NCBI RefSeq assembly: GCF_037126465.1
Contig: NC_088209.1
Location: 5,163,947-5,227,946 of the forward strand
Source: Ornithodoros turicata
Lineage: Eukaryota; Arthropoda; Arachnida; Ixodida; Argasidae
Direction: 5' to 3'
Length of the DNA: 64,000 bases
Position 1 is the first letter of the stretch, and each line of letters opens with the position of its first letter. The position numbers were made by a program, and so were the translations under genes. Under the pieces are notes generated by a model that searched no databases, was not told the DNA's origin, and saw only the letters and a list, made by a program, of their open reading frames with translations. Below, piece by piece: positions 1-10,370 of the stretch.

Positions 1-235
1 AAGTCTGTATTTTGCTTCGGAACCCACACTTCGAAGGTCGTCCTGCCGGCGCCCAACAGTGCGTACGTGACAGAAAATCTCAAGCACCCGGACGCTTGTC
101 GTCTTCTTCAAAGCCCCCATTTCAAAACGGGTCCTCGGGGAGCGGCTCGGAGTCTCGCACTCCCGGGAGCGCGAGTGGTTCTTGTGTCGCGTTCAGTGAG
201 TGGAGTCTGAAACACTCGCGCTCTGGGGCTCTTAC
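1..235. other. unassigned left flank
   Basis: No protein family, RNA or repeat structure is recognised here. A 75-codon plus-strand frame is low-complexity and Ser/Gly/Pro rich, and shows no start context or homology that I can support. It lies outside the candidate TTAA element that begins at 236. Confidence 0.4.
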
Positions 236-254
236 TTAAGAGGACATACCACCC

Positions 255-558
255 CCTGTTTTCTATGTGAACTTCGCATAGGTTTTGTGGCTGAACTACG
301 AGACAGGTCGAAATGCGGAAAGTTTCATTGGAAAGGTGACGTCAAGATCTCTTAACTCCGGGAACTGAAATATCGCTCTAGCGTTGTAATTTTTTTACGG
401 ACCCCTGAAGGTGGGAAACCCTCTGTTTTCTATGTGAACTTCACATAGGTTTTGTCGCCGAACTATGAGACAGATCGGAATGCGGAAACTTTCATTGGGA
501 AGTTGACGTCAAGATCTCTTAATTCTGGGAACTGAAATATCGCTCTAGCGTTGTAATT
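255..558 (+). repeat. tandem direct duplication, about 166-bp period
   Basis: A block of roughly 140 bp occurs twice (about 255-392 and 422-558) with only scattered differences. Landmarks in each copy are TCTATGTGAACTTC, GACGTCAAGATCTCTTAA and GAAATATCGCTCTAGCG. The copies lie directly inside the left end of the candidate TTAA element, where subterminal transposase-binding repeats often sit. That role is an inference. Confidence 0.75.
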
Positions 559-1967
559 AAACAAAAGAAAGAGAAACGAATTTTGTCGCTACAGCTTTAA
601 AATAAATAAATAAATGAAAGCAAATAAAAACAATCCGCTTCTGAGGTTAACCGGGGACATGTTTCAGGATTCAAATGACCCGTCTTTTGTGTGTTTTTAG
701 CATTCTGTTTTTCCGAAAAAGAACTAAAAGTGAGTACAGGCAAGCATCCAAGGCGCGTTTACCACTGATTCCGGAAGGTGGCGTCGTCCGCTCGCAGCGC
801 CCGAACGTACTCCGCTTGTAAAGCTTCGCGTATTGCGCAGCAGCTGATCGGCGTCCGTGGTTTCGGTTCGTGCTGTAGTGACCAATTCGTGGCTAAGTTA
901 CGCGTTTTTTTCACTTTCTTGTCCTGTTCATTTGCTCTCTGTCCTTGTGTGTTTTCTGCGTGTTCATAGTATTTATCCATTATGGCTCGAAGTCACGTCT
1001 ACGGACAACGAAAACGTAAGAAGAAGGACTTTGCGAATTTACATGGTAGAGGCAGGCATGTGACGGAACCTGCGGATTTGAGAGATTTTGGTAATGCAGG
1101 ATGCTCCAGCCGTGCTGTTCCAAGTGATCGTTGCACTTCGACGACTCCACATCGCGCAGATACCCTTGTAGGCTCAACCTTTGGTGGTAGTGTTGTTCCT
1201 CAAGCTGTAAGGATGCCGGTCGGAATGCTTGTTTCGCTTCGAGCACAAGCGAAATTCGTCATTTGCTGATTCAGCTGGGGTAGATAATGTAGTCCCCTGC
1301 AGTTCAGGTTGTGACGAGCTTGCCGGTCCCAGAGCAAGTCCCGTTCCAACCACTGCAGCTGTTACACCCAGTCGATCTCCATCTTTCGATACTGGCAATG
1401 TTCACCAGACACAGAGTCAGCGCACAAGTATAGTGTGAATGGTCGGCGTATAGTGGAGATTGATCACTTCTTCTCGTCTTTGCAAAGTTTGTCGGTACAT
1501 AGCCCGTTTGGTTGCGGCCTGGCTAACATGGAAATTGTATCAGAACATCGGCGAGGTCTGTGTAGCTCTTTCAGTTTGAAGTGCAGGATGTGTCTGAGGA
1601 AAGATGTAGTCACAACGGAGGCACCAGTTGATCAACTTGTTCAACAACGCATGGACGTCAATTCCTCAGCAGTGAACGGTATCGTGTCTATAGGTTCTGG
1701 TTTCTCAGGCCTTCTCGAGCTCCTAGGTGCTCTGGACATACCCGGCATGGCTAGTAGCACGTACAGTAAGTATCAGGATATTGTTGCTAAAGGAATCGAT
1801 AAAACAGCTTGGGAAGAAATAAGAAAAGCAGGCATTGAGGAAGCTTGGTTAGCTAGGGAGGCTGGGGACGTCAATGCTGACTGTGTGTTCCTATAATTAC
1901 GGTCGTTGCCGATGGTGCTTGGTGCAAACGTTCATACAAGAACAAGTACGACGCTCTTTCTGGCTTG

Positions 1968-2291
1968 GTAAGTAAATATTGTTATCTACACTAAATAAAG
2001 GTGCCCGAAAAAGGATTTATCTTGCACACCGCTTGGCAGACGAGATATACAGGAAGTCTGTGCCCACCATTTGCGGAAAGAACACTATGAGCATTTATTT
2101 GGAGGAAAAAGTTGATCCCTCTGGTGCTATTAGTGGCACTGCTGTCTTTTGGTAAACACACGTACTAGAGTGGTATACATCCTGTGGCACGAGTTTGTAC
2201 GATACGCATACAGATGCATAATTCCTGGAAACATTGTCATTGCGTGTAGAGTTTTGTGGAATACAATCCTGACATTTTTTCGTTTTTGCAG
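1968..2291 (+). other. GT-AG intron inside the transposase relic
   Basis: The donor is CTTG|GTAAGTAAAT and the acceptor is TTTTTGCAG|GCTG. Splicing joins two halves of a recognisable protein with no frame change, while the intervening 324 bp has stops in that frame. This supports a eukaryotic gene and shows that the copy was not made through spliced mRNA. Confidence 0.75.
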
Positions 2292-3437
2292 GCTGTAATT
2301 GTTGGGTGCCGCACAAAGAAAGTACTGTTCCTAGGCGTCCGGTACAAATTTTGTACACTGTGCGCAAGTTGCAAGGCAGGGTCGAGCCCAAAAAAGCATC
2401 TGTGCTTCAAGAACTGGGACAGCAGCTCTACCAGTATGGAGAAGGATATCGTCGTTGAAGGCTTCAGGCGCAGCATTGAGTTGCACGGGGTAAAGTACTT
2501 ACAGTTGATCGCTGACAGTGATTCGAGCACATACAAGTCAATTCTTGAAGCTGCACCGTACCACCATCAGGTAATTCAGAAGATAGAATGTCGCAACCAC
2601 CCTCTTCGAAACTATGTAAGTCGTCTTCGAGATATTGCTTTGGCAAAGAGAACAACCCCCATTCCCCCATCGCTGAAGAAGCTACTTCTGGATAATGCTG
2701 TTCGACTAAGAGTTGGAGTTGCTAGGGCTATTCACTATCGCAAAGAGCAGGTTGAGTTCAGCAAACGAGATCAGATCTGGAACCTGGTGGCTGATATCCG
2801 TAATGGGCCACTCCATTTGTTCGGCGACCACGCAAAATGTGCGGGTTACTTTTGCAGTGGTCCAAAAAAAGGGGAAGTCAATCACGTCCCAGAGCTCAGG
2901 AAATGCGGACTTTTCAATGAAATCCTTGTAGCGATGAGTCGTTTGGCAATCAATGGTAGCAGCTTGATCCTTGACGTTAACAATAATGCTGCATAACATT
3001 TCAATTCTCTCGTTGCAAAGTTTTCTGGCGGGAAAAGAATAAACTTTTCCCAGAGGGGATCAATCATTCGGAATGCGGGCTTCAGGGGCTGTCGTGTCTT
3101 TCAACTCTAAGCAGTACCATCGTGCTGTACATATGGCAGTGTACAACATCAGCCCTGGGAAGTATGCAAAAATTATGCTGAAGCGTAAAGCAGCTGTTCG
3201 TGCTGCTTGCATAAGGCATCGGGGTTCTGGGGCTGCTCGCTGTAAGCGTTCACTTGAAGGTGCGCCTTGCAAGCGTGCTTCGAGCGACAACCACTATGGT
3301 TCCATAGTGGATGCCCCAGAGATGAACCACGATGACTATGTTGAAGCTGCTGCGGTGTATAAGGATTCCCTTGTGCTCTCCCAACCAGATGCAGAGCAGC
3401 TCGAGGCTGATACTCGAGGTCAAGAAGGGAGAACTTT

Positions 3438-3806
3438 GTGGATGCAGGAGAGAGAAAGCGACTCACCGCTTCGAATTTTGGCAAGGTATGCAAGATGCGA
3501 GATGCAACGAGCAGTGCAAGTACTGTTCGTTCCTTGCTCTATGGTCATTTTGACACTGAGGCTCTCCGATATGGTCGCGACACTGAGCTCATTGCAATTG
3601 CTAAGCTGCAGGATGACTTAGGGGTGACTGTTTCACCATGCGGCCTTGTTGTTGATCGGGAGTTTGCATACCTTGCTGCAACACCTGATGGGCTTGTCGG
3701 TGACGACACTGTCGTGGAAGTGAAGTGCCCTTATTCGTCTCGGTCCCTTACCCCTGTGGAGGGGTGTGAGGCCATCATGGTGTTCTACCTTGGCTTGAGT
3801 GTATGA
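3438..3806 (+). pseudogene. YqaJ-like (lambda-exonuclease-fold) nuclease domain
   Basis: The 122-codon frame begins next to MDAGERKRLTASNFGKVCKMR and runs through LRYGRDTELIAIAKL, VSPCGLVVDREFAYLAATPDG and VVEVKCPYS. The core pattern of this nuclease fold is RLTASxFG, RYGxxxE, the ATPDG loop with a metal-binding Asp, and the ExK of EVKCPYS. In the preceding frame the text reads LWMQERE, so one frameshift near 3455 separates this domain from the transposase. The nuclease normally degrades or processes DNA ends, and as a transposon passenger it would act on DNA intermediates. The family continues beyond CPYS for another 60-100 residues that I do not see, so the domain is also truncated. Confidence 0.75.
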
Positions 3807-3929
3807 AAATATAGCAAAGCTGTCCCCAAACCGTCGTTCTTCCCAGGCACTGTTGAAACACGTCCACACGTTGATGCTATATGTGTGAGGCCATCATGGT
3901 ATTCTACCTTGGCTTGAGTGTATGAAAAT
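3765..3929 (+). repeat. 46-bp direct repeat, 119-bp spacing
   Basis: TGTGAGGCCATCATGG through GTATGAAAAT occurs at 3765-3810 and again at 3884-3929 with one mismatch. The first copy is the end of the YqaJ frame, so the duplication begins exactly where coding similarity stops. A local tandem duplication or replication slippage is the simplest reading. Confidence 0.8.
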
Positions 3930-6860
3930 CGTGGAAAGAAACATGAATGGTGTTCCTAGCACTTTTGAAGCTCCACCAGCCTGTTCAGATGTCGACATCC
4001 TGAGTATGAATCCATTTTGATATTTTGACAAGGTCAGTAAGTATCATAATTGTGCAGAGCTGTCTCCCAACTGTCGCCAGTTCCTCGCATTGTTGAGCAC
4101 GAGCAACATCCCAACATGTCGCTCTGCGTTACGTCCTCTTGCCATCTTGCCTTTACTTGGGTGTCATTTCAACATACGAAAATTGCCTTTTCAGATTCAG
4201 GTTTCCAGTACTACTGCAGATATGATGGCCAGACGCCGAAAGGTCAAACGTCCTAAGTGTTACTCTCTTTATCTGTCACTTGAAAATTCCCACTCTCTCC
4301 CTGATTATGAAGCACCTGCCCTTGCCACTGTTGTACCTGGTACAGCATTATGTGGCCAATGATGAATGGTGCCCTGTTGGACATTTTTTTTCCATAAACA
4401 CACACTTTGAGGCCTTAGCTGCCAACTGACAAGCATGGCAAAAACAACTATCAGTTGCTACTTCATTGCTCAAAAAGGAAACTCGTTGCTGAGTAACACG
4501 TTCCAAGTTTTTACTATTCCCATATTATGAATCTGGCTCTGTCCACCAGGATGCTATATGTTGATGTCGTATGTGCGAGACCTTCATGTCCAAGTGCGCC
4601 TACATGCAGCGGACTGTATGGTACTTCATTATGTGTTTATGCCACATCGCCAATGATGAAATGTGCTCTGTTGGAAACTGTATCCACTAATGAACATTCT
4701 GAGGCTACAAGCATGAGCTGATACGCATAAGTAATGCAGAAAACGTGACGATGTATACATGCTGCGTTCTTCAATAAAATATCTCCAATCTACCAATAGT
4801 GAACACATGCTACTGATTTCTTTTTAATCTTTCGGGTGCTGGCTGTCTAGGATTTTCTGCTTGCAGGAATCTGTAAACCAGTGGTTACTAACAATGGCTA
4901 TTGGTCACCTTGACCAGATTTCATCTGAAGAAAAACCTGAGTCCGGGGGAACACTGCAGAGACATCTGTACGGACCACAATACGAATTTGAGGAGAAATA
5001 CATTTTTTCCCATGAAAAGCTTGCTATGAATCATAATATATTTTATTAACCAAAACATATCGCACGAGTTGCACCCGTAGGAAAATACCCAGCCATCTCA
5101 TGCAGGCTACAGTGGGCATCAGTGACTCGCACTCATAGTGGTATGCAACGCCGTAGTCTTTCAATTTCAAATTTCACACGCATTATCATGCACCACCTCG
5201 CTCTGTTTAGAGTTTCTGCTCCAGGAAATATCACGGGGAGGGGGGCATATGTGCCCTGGACCAACTTCTAAGGAAACTACTGGTCTCAGGGTGCCTAGGG
5301 TAACGAGCAGACAGCCCAGCCGGAAGCTGGCAGACGGCATGGAGCCATTACAAAATCGCCATTGGAATGATGATAGTTGTTTACAAAATTTTTGTTGTTT
5401 ACAAAAAAAGTTGTTTACAAAAAGCTTTGGCTACGTTGCTGCTGTTGACAGAAGTGAGCATTGGATTGGGGATCAGATGACGTGGTTGTTATAATACAGC
5501 AGGTAATGGTGGTAACATCGTTCTGTGTCGTCATGACATGGCAGCTAAAATGGTGAGCGTTCACCACGGAGGGAGCACAGGCCTGCATGCACTCGTGGGG
5601 TGTCCCTTAGCACGACATTCTTCACACGACTCCATTGGCTTGAGTACGATGCCACGACGCGGTCCCGGTGCTTTCAGCCATGGTCCATAGCGTTTCACGA
5701 GGGCTGTGCGCAGGATGCCTGCTAGGCACGATAACCCCCCAGCAAACCGGATACATCCAGCAAATGTCCGTATGATATCCTGCCCGGGACATTTGGATAT
5801 CCAGTGGAGTTTGCCACAGATCCGTTTTACATCCATGCGATATCCCAGCGACTAGCATTTCTGCCATGTTTGTAGATCCACTGAAAGTCCCTGCGACGTC
5901 TGTCACGGATATTTGGATATATAAGGGAGATTACGAATATCGTACATATTTTGCTTTTTAAAATTTTGTGCATCACATATTTGGTGTTCGTAGAGTGCGT
6001 AGAGAACACTGCAACTGTGTACCAGCAAATAATATTTGTGTGTTTTAACCAATTTGATACTATTGTTCCCATTTGGGGAACAAAACATTACCTTAGCCTA
6101 ACAGGATTCATCACAGTACAGCAACACTGCCGGACCTGCCAGCATAAGAGCCGAACCCCGCCCGCCTTACTTGGACCACTTTTGAAAACCCGCAGTAACC
6201 TCTATTTGCGAGCTGGATGGAACATATACTGAAATACAAATCGTTACACACACGTTCGTTAGGGGTAGCGTGGCGTAAACCATTTGTAACGGTGATGAGG
6301 TTGTATCTTCGCAATTCCTGTGTTTCTGCATCAACTCACAGTATACCCAACAACATTTCCGACATCCCTTCCTATCAACTACTGTGTTTTTAATTCAGGT
6401 CACCGTCTCTATAAGGACAAACAAATCTTTCCTGGATCTCCCATAGATATCCCTAGGATATGCAGGCTGCCTGTCATGGGACATTCGAACATCCAGAGCG
6501 CGATATCCTTCCAACGTACCAGGAAGATCTGTTGTTTACTGGAGTAAGCCCAACACGCATTGAAATTGTGCGATATCCCATAGATATCCTACGGATGTCG
6601 AGATATTCAGGACGTTCGCGACCTTGTACGGATGTTCCAGGGATATTAATGGTTTGCTGGGCCCCGTCCCCTCGAAATGTGATAGCCATCCCGTGAAAGC
6701 ATCCCCTCTTTCACCTCCTTGTTCCTGGTACAGACCTTGTGCTGGAAAAGATATTTGAACATATATACGGAATGTTTTTGCAAACAGCACTTCACAAAGA
6801 CAACAATATCTCTTCTCTATCTCTCTATATCTCTTCAATATCTCTCTTTTTATCCAAATT
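3930..6860. other. non-coding stretch, no gene recognised
   Basis: No frame here matches a family that I know. The interval 5230-5340 carries a degenerate piece that resembles the SINE seen at 28295 (GTGCCCTGGACCAACTTCTAAGG). Between about 5750 and 6670 the words GGATATC, GATATCC and CATAGATATCC recur in both orientations with no fixed period, suggesting a decayed palindromic element. ORFs of 60-118 codons in this interval look like chance frames. Confidence 0.5.
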
Positions 6861-6929
6861 GAGATCCATGCGAGATTAGTGTGTTTTCTTCATTCTGTCC
6901 ACGATTTCTGTACTCCTTTTTTTTTTTTT

Positions 6930-7019
6930 TTCGTGATGTATATCCCCATTCCCCTGCTCTAATGCCCCCCGGCGCTGCAGGGTATTTTGCAATAAATAAA
7001 TAAATAAATAAATAAATAC
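6930..7019 (+). mobile_element. LINE 3' tail with (AATA)n
   Basis: A short GC-rich stretch with CCCCGGCGCTGCAGGGTAT is followed by TTGCAATAAATAAATAAATA. A microsatellite-like A/T tail directly after a GC-rich 3' UTR is typical of target-primed LINE insertions. No coding part of the LINE is attached. Confidence 0.45.
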
Positions 7020-7039
7020 AAATAAACCGGAATTCCTAG

Positions 7040-7262
7040 TAGGCATGTGCCAGTACTTCGTACGCATTTTATTTTCGGAAAAATTGCGCGATAAAAAGCA
7101 ACTGGAAACTAGCTTTGTGATACTTGAATTACAAACAGGTACCGCATCAAGACCAGCACCTGTTTGTAATTCAAGCACCACAAAGGTAGCCCCAGTTACT
7201 TTTTGTCGCACTGTTTTTCCAAAACTAACGAGCATACTGTATAAAATACCTGTTATGACCAC
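7040..7262. repeat. imperfect palindrome (foldback MITE)
   Basis: A perfect 18-bp core, CTTGAATTACAAACAGGT (7123-7140), is mirrored at 7158-7175. The mirror similarity extends outward imperfectly, for example AAAAAGCAACTGG on the left against CCAGTTACTTTTT on the right, to about 7040 and 7262. The unit has no coding capacity. Its right end abuts the 3' side of the SGNH-like gene. Confidence 0.75.
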
Positions 7263-7303
7263 CAGGAAGTTCCAGAGTTAGCGTTCGAGAAGCGACTACT
7301 CAC

Positions 7304-7800
7304 GTCAATGCTCAACACCGTAGCATCACCGGCACGGACAGCTGGAATCGTGCGCACTATCGCGTTATATCCCTGAATTGTGCCAGAAAGTTCAGGCCGC
7401 CTTGTCTGTGGCATCAGCTTATACAGGAATATATGCTCCGCGTAGCCTTTCGCCACCTCAACGGTATCCTGTGAAAGAAGACAATTCATGGAAATGAATC
7501 TTCCCTGGCGTGTCAGAGGAAATGGGTTTTAGTAGCACAGAGATTCAAATCGTTGCAATCTGTACTTACTGAGACTTCCCGCAAAACAGCTGCGGCACTC
7601 TTCCCATCCTGGATATCGTTGCCACCGACATACATGACGATCCAGTCTACTGCTAGGTGCAGTCGATGGATTTTTTCTCTCAGACGGCCCGCTGTAGCTC
7701 CGGGATAGCTAAAAGTGACGATTTCCACGTCAGCGTCCACGAACAACCTGTCGCGCGTCATAAACTTCAGCTGGCTACTGCCAACCAACGCGCCTTTCAT
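7304..7800 (-). CDS. SGNH-hydrolase-like protein, two exons (partial)
   Basis: Exon 1 runs 7800-7570, and its ATG follows AAACG directly after an in-frame stop. Exon 2 runs 7468-7304. Donor TCA|GTAAGT (at 7569), acceptor TTTCACAG|GAT (at 7469) and the exon 2 donor GAC|GTGAGT are all canonical, and both exons are whole codons (77 and 55). Exon 1 opens MKGALVGSSQLKFM, which resembles SGNH block I with Ser but not the usual GDS. It carries FSYPGATAGRL (block II region) and YVGGNDIQDG (block III GxND). The block V D-x-x-H should lie in a later exon that I cannot find; the palindrome at 7040-7262 sits where it would be. Such proteins are usually esterases or lipases, but here substrate and location are unknown. 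This is the cleanest frame in the window. It could be a host gene fragment or a transposon passenger. Confidence 0.6.
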
Positions 7801-7862
7801 CGTTTACATTTCTCTGGGATCACAATGCGTGATGCGGCGAACTGCAAAGTCAGCTGAACGCT

Positions 7863-8120
7863 AAACAAGTAAATCTCCGAAGAAGCTGCAAGGGAGACAG
7901 AACCATGCGTGCGTCTGTGCCGTGCGCGAGACGCAGTTGGCGCCGTTGCGCAGACCTCCTCTCCACGGCTGTCTGGTCGTCTGCTCGCTGAGGTCGACGC
8001 GACGACCAAGCCTTTGGCAGCCCGCTCGTGCAGACGCGGATGTTCTGTGACGGGGCCAACACAATAAACCCACCGCATGCAAAAATATAAATAAAATCAA
8101 ATGCGTTTGTGGTGTTTTGC
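7863..8120. other. stretch without supported gene
   Basis: Overlapping frames on both strands are mutually contradictory and have no recognisable motif. The minus-strand ATG of the SGNH-like gene at 7800 implies that its promoter or 5' UTR could lie here. I cannot point to a TATA box or an initiator with confidence. Confidence 0.3.
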
Positions 8121-8144
8121 ACATTGGTTTAGGGTCTTATGGAC

Positions 8145-8292
8145 CATGAGAGAACTGATGTTCTGAGGCTGGAACAACATAGAAGGGACAAATACATACA
8201 AAGCCTTGTACATACATACATACAAAGCCAAAGCTTTGTATGTATTTGTCCCTTCTATGTTGTTCCAGCCTCCGAACATCAGTTCTCTCATG
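8145..8292. repeat. 60-bp inverted repeat, 59/60 match
   Basis: The left arm 8145-8204 and right arm 8233-8292 are reverse complements except for one base. The loop is 28 bp and rich in CATA. The arms contain no coding signal. Such a short, young foldback could be a MITE or the product of template-switch duplication. Confidence 0.9.
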
Positions 8293-8437
8293 TTCAACAG
8301 ATGCCGCCTGCGTCGATCCCATCTTATGAATGTGTATATGAGTGAGCGAAAATGTAAGAGTGAAAGGAGGATGAGTGAGAGAGAGTGGCTGGTTTGTCCC
8401 TTCAGATGACGCACCCTGGAAGTCGCTGAGAAGGCGT

Positions 8438-8509
8438 GTTAGCTTAGCTCAATTGGTAGAGCCCTGGACCGGCAATCCAGAAGATGTGGGTTCGACTCCT
8501 ACAGCTGGC
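8438..8509 (+). tRNA. tRNA-like pol III unit, anticodon GGC (Ala), possibly SINE or pseudogene
   Basis: The 72-nt cloverleaf can be drawn in full. The acceptor is GTTAGCT with AGCTGGC (7 pairs, two G-U). The D arm is GCTC/GAGC and the anticodon stem CTGGA/TCCAG has loop CCGGCAA. The T arm GTGGG/CCTAC has loop TTCGACT. The B box GGTTCGACTCC is perfect and an A-box-like TAGCTCAATTGG is present. TTTT at 8514 could terminate pol III. Against a functional tRNA, position 33 is C where U is near-universal, and GGC is an Ala anticodon that eukaryotes generally lack. The unit is also enclosed by AGTCGCTGA (8421-8429) and its complement TCAGCGACT (8518-8526), extending the stem. A tRNA-derived retroposon or structured ncRNA is more likely than a working tRNA. 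Confidence 0.55.
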
Positions 8510-8529
8510 TAACCTTTTCAGCGACTTTC

Positions 8530-9290
8530 ATCTGTCATCTTCACTCATCTTATGGACCAGCCAAACCAAATATATTGGGATGACCGTGGGGGTGGGGACG
8601 TTTGCCACAAGATTTTGCGGCACGCTACCCAAACCCAGATTTATTTGTCATGAGCATTCTGCATGCATTCCTAAGAATCCTTCGCTGTAGTGGAACGATC
8701 ATATGTTTAAACACTAAAAACAACAAATTATTTATCGAGTGGTCAAAAGCTTCCTTTTATGAACTGTATATGCACCGCGGAAAGGATGGAAATTCGCCTG
8801 CAATCTCTGACGGTGAAAATGAAATCGTAGTTCGATTGCCGCGGAAATAAACACTTTCTTTTATTTATGAATCGGATAGTCCGCAATTGATGCAAACTAC
8901 ACTATGATAAACAGTCGCGTCCGAAATATCGAATATCCAGACAAACAACTCAACACGTCAGCCTGAACAGACTGATAGACAGGTTGCTTTATCTTGGAAT
9001 TATGAAATTTTTATCGTGGTTGAGGAAGGCCCGGCTAGCATTAAACCCCATAAAAAGTAACAATAATACAGTGAAGGAAGTAACAAATTGACACCTGCCG
9101 TCTGCACGCACACTGTATCACGAAATTGGCCAAATCCGGAGGCCATTTACTCAAAATCGCCGCCAAAATTTTGGCACGATTTTCGGGTATGTAATGGAGC
9201 CATCCTTCTCGAGAACACAAAGAAAATTGGAATGGACAAATGGGACTGGCCATCGGGTCCGCTGCGAGCCTGGGGAACACTTAGAGCAGA
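8530..9290. other. stretch without supported gene
   Basis: No motif, repeat or frame is supportable here. The 82-codon frame at 8602-8850 (plus) has mixed composition and no family signature. Confidence 0.4.
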
Positions 9291-9295
9291 GGTGG

Positions 9296-10370
9296 GTTTG
9301 GATAGGGCCTCAGTATGGAAATATTGGTGTATGGGCAGGGCACGGGCCTGAAAATCCGGCCCATGCAGTGCTCTACGCCTTCTCCAGAGGCGACTACTCT
9401 GCCTTTTGGCAAAACAGTCACATTACACGAGTTGCAGCACGAGTTGCAGCACATGAGCAAAATGCGCATGACATGTGCATGCGTGCACTGTTTGGTTTGT
9501 TTGATAGCTGAAGAAACTCGGGATGGGGGACAAGACAGCGGTTTCTATAGAAAACCGCTATCACGCATTTTGTTTTCCCAAATGTTCGCGTAAGCCAGAC
9601 GGACACTGGGTAGTTTGCCAAAATGGGCATTTGGACCGTATGACGTGCAACCCATTATTTGAGGGTGAAATCCATACCCGACCCCTACCTCCTCTGACAA
9701 GACCCGCCACCCGCGGTCTACCATAAAATGAACTTCCGCACCCAATCGGACCCGACCAGCAGGGGCTACGGCGCCTTTGTTTACTTATTATTTGGTATGA
9801 TCTTTTCTCTTCGTTGTTGTTGCTGTAGCCGTTGCTTGTTCGTGGCCGACCCGCCAGCAGTGCTTGTGCCAAAAACGCTGCCCGCAACAGTCTCGCAACC
9901 CGCGCGGGTGTCAATAATATCCCCCGCAACCGACCCGCTACCCGCGGGAAACTCCAAACCGGGATCCGCACCGCAGGATAGAGCGGGTCGTGCAGAACCC
10001 TGCACTACGCCTGAAAACTCCGCACTTCGGCTTTCCTCTTGATCAGCGTCTCACTCTGCTTCACGGAGAGAGCGGTGTCGTGTGTACGCGGTTGCTCCTC
10101 TCTGGCTTTGTTGAATTGGAATTGATTTGGAGTAGCAAACCGTAGCCATCTGGCTGACATTTCCTAACCCCTATGAAGAAGAAGAACCGAGACCCGTTAC
10201 ACGAAATAGGCATGAAAATGGACACAAACATTCAGCTGTCGAGTCTCATGAAGTCTGAACGTACATGCCGCACCATGGTATGTGTTGTCGAGTCCAAACC
10301 TGGCACGGGCACGTGCGAAAAACGTAAAGCCCGGCCCGACAAGGCCCGCGCAATGCTCTAAAGGGGAGTG
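9296..10370. repeat. GC-rich repeat cluster with GACCCGC words (possible hAT-type MITE)
   Basis: GACCCGC, GCGGGTC and GGCCCG words recur from about 9350 to 10350. The segment near 9990 reads GGGTCGTGCAGAACCCTG, whose reverse complement starts CAGGGTTCTGCACG, a CAG-type terminus as in many hAT MITEs. I could not find a convincing matching terminus or target duplication. The 104-136-codon frames here follow the repeat and are not believable proteins. Confidence 0.35.

Larger units (their letters stand above)
982..3806 (+). pseudogene. Mutator-like/Kolobok-type transposase fused to YqaJ exonuclease, decayed
   Basis: The reading frame opens at 982 (MARSHVYGQRKRKKKDF) and continues with frame shifts near 1260 and 1890. 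A canonical intron (GT at 1968, AG at 2291) joins DALSGL to AVIVGCRTKK in frame. The core shows VADGAWCKRSYKNKYDALSG, then a Cys-rich CTLCASCKAG segment, then IELHGVKYLQLIADSDSS and IQKIECRNHPL. This is the layout of the PF20700 'Mutator-like transposase' family, which I believe includes Kolobok transposases. The two Asp residues (VADGAW, IADSDS) are candidate catalytic residues. A TAA at 2994-2996 interrupts VNNNAA before FNSLVAKFSGGKRINFSQRG, and another shift precedes MRASGAVVSFNSKQYH. The C-terminal part (3438-3806) is YqaJ-like. With several stops and shifts the gene is dead. Family naming is from memory of motifs. Confidence 0.7.
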
